Assembly: GCF_020520425.1 (NCBI RefSeq)
Contig: NC_079491.1
Location: forward strand, 3,844,001 to 3,908,000
Reading direction: 5' to 3'
From: Spinacia oleracea
Lineage: Eukaryota; Streptophyta; Magnoliopsida; Caryophyllales; Amaranthaceae
Length of the DNA: 64,000 nt
The notes beneath the pieces are model-generated. The model saw only the letters and a program-made list of their open reading frames with translations, was not told where the DNA came from and ran no database searches. Made by a program: the position numbers and the translations under genes. Shown here one piece after another: positions 61,339 through 64,000 of the stretch; position 1 is the stretch's first letter; each line of letters starts with the position of its first letter.

Positions 61339-61458
61339 TGTTTTTTTTTGTTTTTTTTTTTTGGTGTGAATGAGCCACAAGGGCGGAGATGAGAATCGAT
61401 CATATGATCACCTGAAACCGGGATGGAAGCTCTAACCAACTGAGCTATCCATCACCTC
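61339..61458 (-). mobile_element. tRNA-derived SINE (GATAGCTCAGTTGG type)
   Basis: On the minus strand it begins GAGGTGATGGATAGCTCAG, with A box TAGCTCAGTTGGTTAGAGC and B box GATCGATTC (fits GWTCRANNC). The body ends GGCTCATTCACACC and a long A-rich tail. The flanks TCAATTGAT (61330-61338) and TGAATTGAT (61459-61467) match 8 of 9. The tRNA cloverleaf does not close, so it is a SINE head and not a tRNA gene. Confidence 0.85.
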
Positions 61459-61935
61459 TGAATTGATATTAGTATTATAGAAGAGATACTAACATCTAAT
61501 TAAATTCCAATAATCCAATATTGCCTCCCAAGTTGTTCTTGGATGTTCATAGCTCTTAGCCTGCAGAGTAATCTACAACGTATATAAAAGGTTAATCTAT
61601 TATCTTCTCTTCATAGTTTGGATATTTTAGCTTTTGTATTTGGTGCCATCTTTTTTTGTATGAAAGCAATTGAAATTGAATCTCCTTTCTTTTCTTCAAC
61701 TTATTGTAGAGATATTTTCCTCTTCAATTCTTATTTATCAAATTTCAATTTACATGTCTAATTCTTAATTATGATCAACTTACATTTGTGTATGAACTTC
61801 ACAATGTCTTCATTTTAATTTCATCATAGAATTATATACTGTGTACTCTGTATTAATTAATATACTTCAATTCAGCGTGTGAGATGAATTTGTCAAACTA
61901 TTCCAACAATCTTCCGCAGGCTCCAAATCACAGTA

Positions 61936-62258
61936 TTCCCTCCGTTCAATTTTTATTCTTTATGTATTCCGTTTTGGATATTTCATTTTAATTTTTAAGT
62001 TTTGTATGAATTCCATAAATACCCTTATTCCATAAATACCCTTAATAAATACCCTAAATTTTTTAATTTCCTTTTATATTATACCATAATTCCATAAATA
62101 CCCTTAATCTAAACCTCTCACACTTGTCAAATTCAGAAGAAAAGTAAAAATATTATGAATACACGTAATTTAAATTATTTAAATAAATAAATAAAAATCT
62201 CAATCGCCTACCTAAAATCAAACATTAAAGATTAAATAAGGACGAAAGTAAATAGGAG
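61936..62258. mobile_element. Stowaway-like element, decayed
   Basis: The left end TATTCCCTCCGTTCAATTTT and the complement of the right end, CTCCTATTTACTTTCGTCC, are weakly matching inverted repeats with TA outside. The interior repeats TTCCATAAATACCCTTA about three times. It lies 270 bp upstream of the ARI start. Confidence 0.5.
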
Positions 62259-62401
62259 TAGTTATTAGGACTCCGTTGATCTTAAAATATTATAATTACC
62301 TACTTTCGTTAAAAAAGATGAAATTTATAAAACACTAAAACTCTTCAAAATTTATCGGATTAAAAAAAACCAAAACCTCACAAGATAAAGATTATAAACC
62401 C

Positions 62402-62408
62402 TATAAAA
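62402..62408 (+). promoter_or_regulatory. TATA-like box of the ARI gene
   Basis: TATAAAA lies 125 bases before the ATG, giving a leader of roughly 90 bases. Confidence 0.5.
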
Positions 62409-62526
62409 CCTTACAAATTCCCACTAAGTAGACTTCTTCTTTCACAATCCCCACCCCCAAAAACAAACAAATCCGTTTTTTAGGGTTCTTAATTATTTTT
62501 CAGAGTAGAGAATTAATTAATCTACC

Positions 62527-63404
62527 ATGGATTACTCAGACGACGACTCAGCTGGGTATGACTCAACCGAAGACTACAATGACGACGGAAAAAACTTCAC
62601 CATATTAGACGAAGCCGAAATTCGTCGTCGACAAAACGAAGCAATCTCTCACATCTCCTCACTTTTATCTCTTTCAAACGACGAAGCGAGTATTTTGCTT
62701 TACCATTACAATTGGAAAACAGAGAAATTGCACGAGGATTGGTTCGCCGATGAAGATTCCGTCCGTAATAAGGTCGGATTGTTAATCAATAATAGCGACG
62801 GCGACACTGATAATTGTAATAATTGCGAAATCTGTTACGACGATTTAAACACGGTGAAATCGATGTCGGCGTCGTGTGGCCACCGGTATTGTGTAACCTG
62901 TTGGGAAAGTTACATCACCGTCGCAATCAACAACCGCGGCGCTGGTTGTTTATCGTTACAATGTCCGGCGATTAAGTGTAACGCCGCCGTGACTCGAGAC
63001 TTGATTGTTAAATTAGTTTCCGATGAGGATGTCGGAAAATACGATCGGTATTTTATTAGGTCTTATGTGGAGTGCAGGGTGAAGACCACGAAGTGGTGTC
63101 CTTCACCTGGATGTGATAACGCCGTGGAATTCGAGGATTCCGGTGTCGGTGGTTCCGGTGGTGGTGGTGGTGGTGGTGGTTATGATGTTTCTTGTGTTTG
63201 TTCGCATGAATTCTGTTGGAATTGCGTTGAGGAGCCTCATAGACCGGTGGATTGTGAGCTTTTGGCGAAGTGGATTTTGAAGAATAGTTCAGAGGCTGAG
63301 AATACGAAGTGGATACTTGCGTTTTCTAAGCCTTGTCCTAAGTGTAAACGTCCTATTGAGAAGAATTTAGGATGCAATCATATGTCTTGTAGAGAGCCTT
63401 GCAG
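62527..63404 (+). CDS. ARI: ARIADNE-type RBR E3 ubiquitin ligase, first exon only
   Basis: The first exon runs from ATG 62527 to a GT donor at 63405 and encodes 292 residues plus two bases. After an acidic start comes a UBA-like helical region (about 34-85). RING1 starts CEICYDDL at residue 100 and continues through CGHRYCVTCW to CPAIKC. The IBR domain (about 171-243) includes WCPSPGCDNAV and CSHEFCWNCVEEPHRPVDC. RING2 begins CPKCKRPIEKNLGCNHMSC; C288 in NHMSC is at the position of the catalytic thioester cysteine of RBR ligases. The rest of RING2 and the Ariadne domain must lie beyond the window; no exon for them is visible up to 64000. The open frame past 63404 is intron. A glycine run, GGSGGGGGGGG, at 208-218 interrupts the IBR, where relatives usually have a short loop. 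Confidence 0.92.
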
Positions 63405-64000
63405 GTATAATTTTACACTCACTTTCTTTGATCAGTTTTTTTTTGTTTTTTTTTTATTTTTTATTTTTACTAGTGCTACATATATGTTGCATGCTAAGCT
63501 TAGGTTTGACTTTGAATCTCGTCCTTAGATTTGACTTCGAATCTCGTCTAAATTCTAAATCAAATTTTAGGAATTGAATGGTTCAATATGAATATTAGAT
63601 CATGACTAAGAATTTTGGTTATGGACAAGCAAATTAATTAACTATTTAGTTTTTATTTATTTTCTAGATTTTGGACTAACTCAAAGTTTTGTTCTTTCTG
63701 TGAGTGACATTTGTTCTTGTCTTGTTTTTATTTGGTCTAGTCTAATTTTTATGATTTGGCCATAAACAATAAGAATATGTTGCGCGCTAGTGTGAGGTTG
63801 AGACTTTGAGTTTGAATCTCGTCTATGTCATGACCTTTTATAACCAAATTGTGGGAATTGAATGCTTCAATCATAATTAGATCAACTTTAAGAGATGGAT
63901 TTGGGTTATAGAAAAGTGAATTAACTCTTAGTTTTATTTATTTTCTAGATTTTAGACTAACTTAGAGACTATGTTTTGTTTGACTTATTTTAACTATTTA
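63405..64000 (+). other. First intron of the ARI gene (partial)
   Basis: AT-rich with no coding exon. Two similar segments (AGGTTTGACTTTGAATCTCGTC near 63503 and TTGACTTCGAATCTCGTCTA near 63531) form a small tandem duplication. A phrase around 63800 (GACTTTGAGTTTGAATCTCGTC) is a third relative. Confidence 0.7.

Noticed and set aside
61370-61455. tRNA gene on the minus strand
   Set aside because: The D-arm and B-box text is convincing, but acceptor and T stems do not pair, the tail is A-rich and the flanks are target duplications; called a SINE.
63405-63528. Continuation of the ARI frame past the donor
   Set aside because: The sequence turns AT-rich and loses the RING2 pattern directly after a good GT donor.

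Overview
The window is nuclear DNA of a flowering plant, very probably a eudicot. Evidence: AT-rich intergenic DNA, introns with GT..AG borders, a plant-specific FLZ zinc-finger gene, a plant-type STN1, a type I inositol polyphosphate 5-phosphatase and an Ariadne E3 ligase, all among dense plant transposons. I cannot name the species from sequence alone; the abundance of Stowaway ends and of the word TACTCCGTA suggests the Caryophyllales to me, but that is a guess.

Host genes. Five are supported at exon level: BUD32/TP53RK-like kinase of the KEOPS complex (+, 2182-4526, six coding exons, 226 aa); STN1, telomere CST complex (+, 10412-10975, one exon, 187 aa); a type I inositol polyphosphate 5-phosphatase (+, 38656-41966, ten coding exons, 564 aa, with one GC-AG intron); an FCS-like zinc finger protein (-, 58630-60033, two exons, 176 aa); and the first exon of an ARIADNE-type RBR ubiquitin ligase that runs off the right edge (+, 62527-63404). 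They share no pathway and look like ordinary independent plant genes.

Layout. 1-2181 has no recognisable gene. 2-4.5 kb is BUD32, with a MULE-like element in intron 4. 5.1-8.0 kb is a nest: a hAT relic carrying a Stowaway and abutting a decayed LINE. 8.5-9.6 kb is a tandem duplication whose breakpoint lies inside a Stowaway. 10-11 kb is STN1 between two MITEs. 11-20 kb is gene-free, with small MITEs and hAT elements. 20.1-25.3 kb is a young Copia retrotransposon (two LTRs identical as read) inserted into a Tourist-like MITE. 25.5-38 kb is gene-free and holds nested hAT elements, a LINE tail, a CACTA element inside a minisatellite and several tandem duplications. 38.6-42 kb is the 5-phosphatase gene. 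43-57 kb is another transposon-rich desert with hAT, SINE, Stowaway, Tourist and MULE-like elements and a long (TA)n tract. 58.6-64 kb holds the FLZ and ARI genes on opposite strands, with a SINE and a Stowaway-like element between them.

The main unusual signals are: (1) a cohort of non-autonomous Ac/Ds-type hAT elements (TAGRG-type ends, several with exact 8-bp target duplications) whose interiors are packed with short repeated words, a different word in each family; (2) a three-copy MITE family of about 325 bp with a GTGTACAATAAA palindrome near each end and about 9-bp target duplications; (3) SINE families with clear A and B boxes, one copy with a perfect 17-bp target duplication; (4) the 9-mer TACTCCGTA, found about 21 times by hand outside coding exons, against well under one expected.
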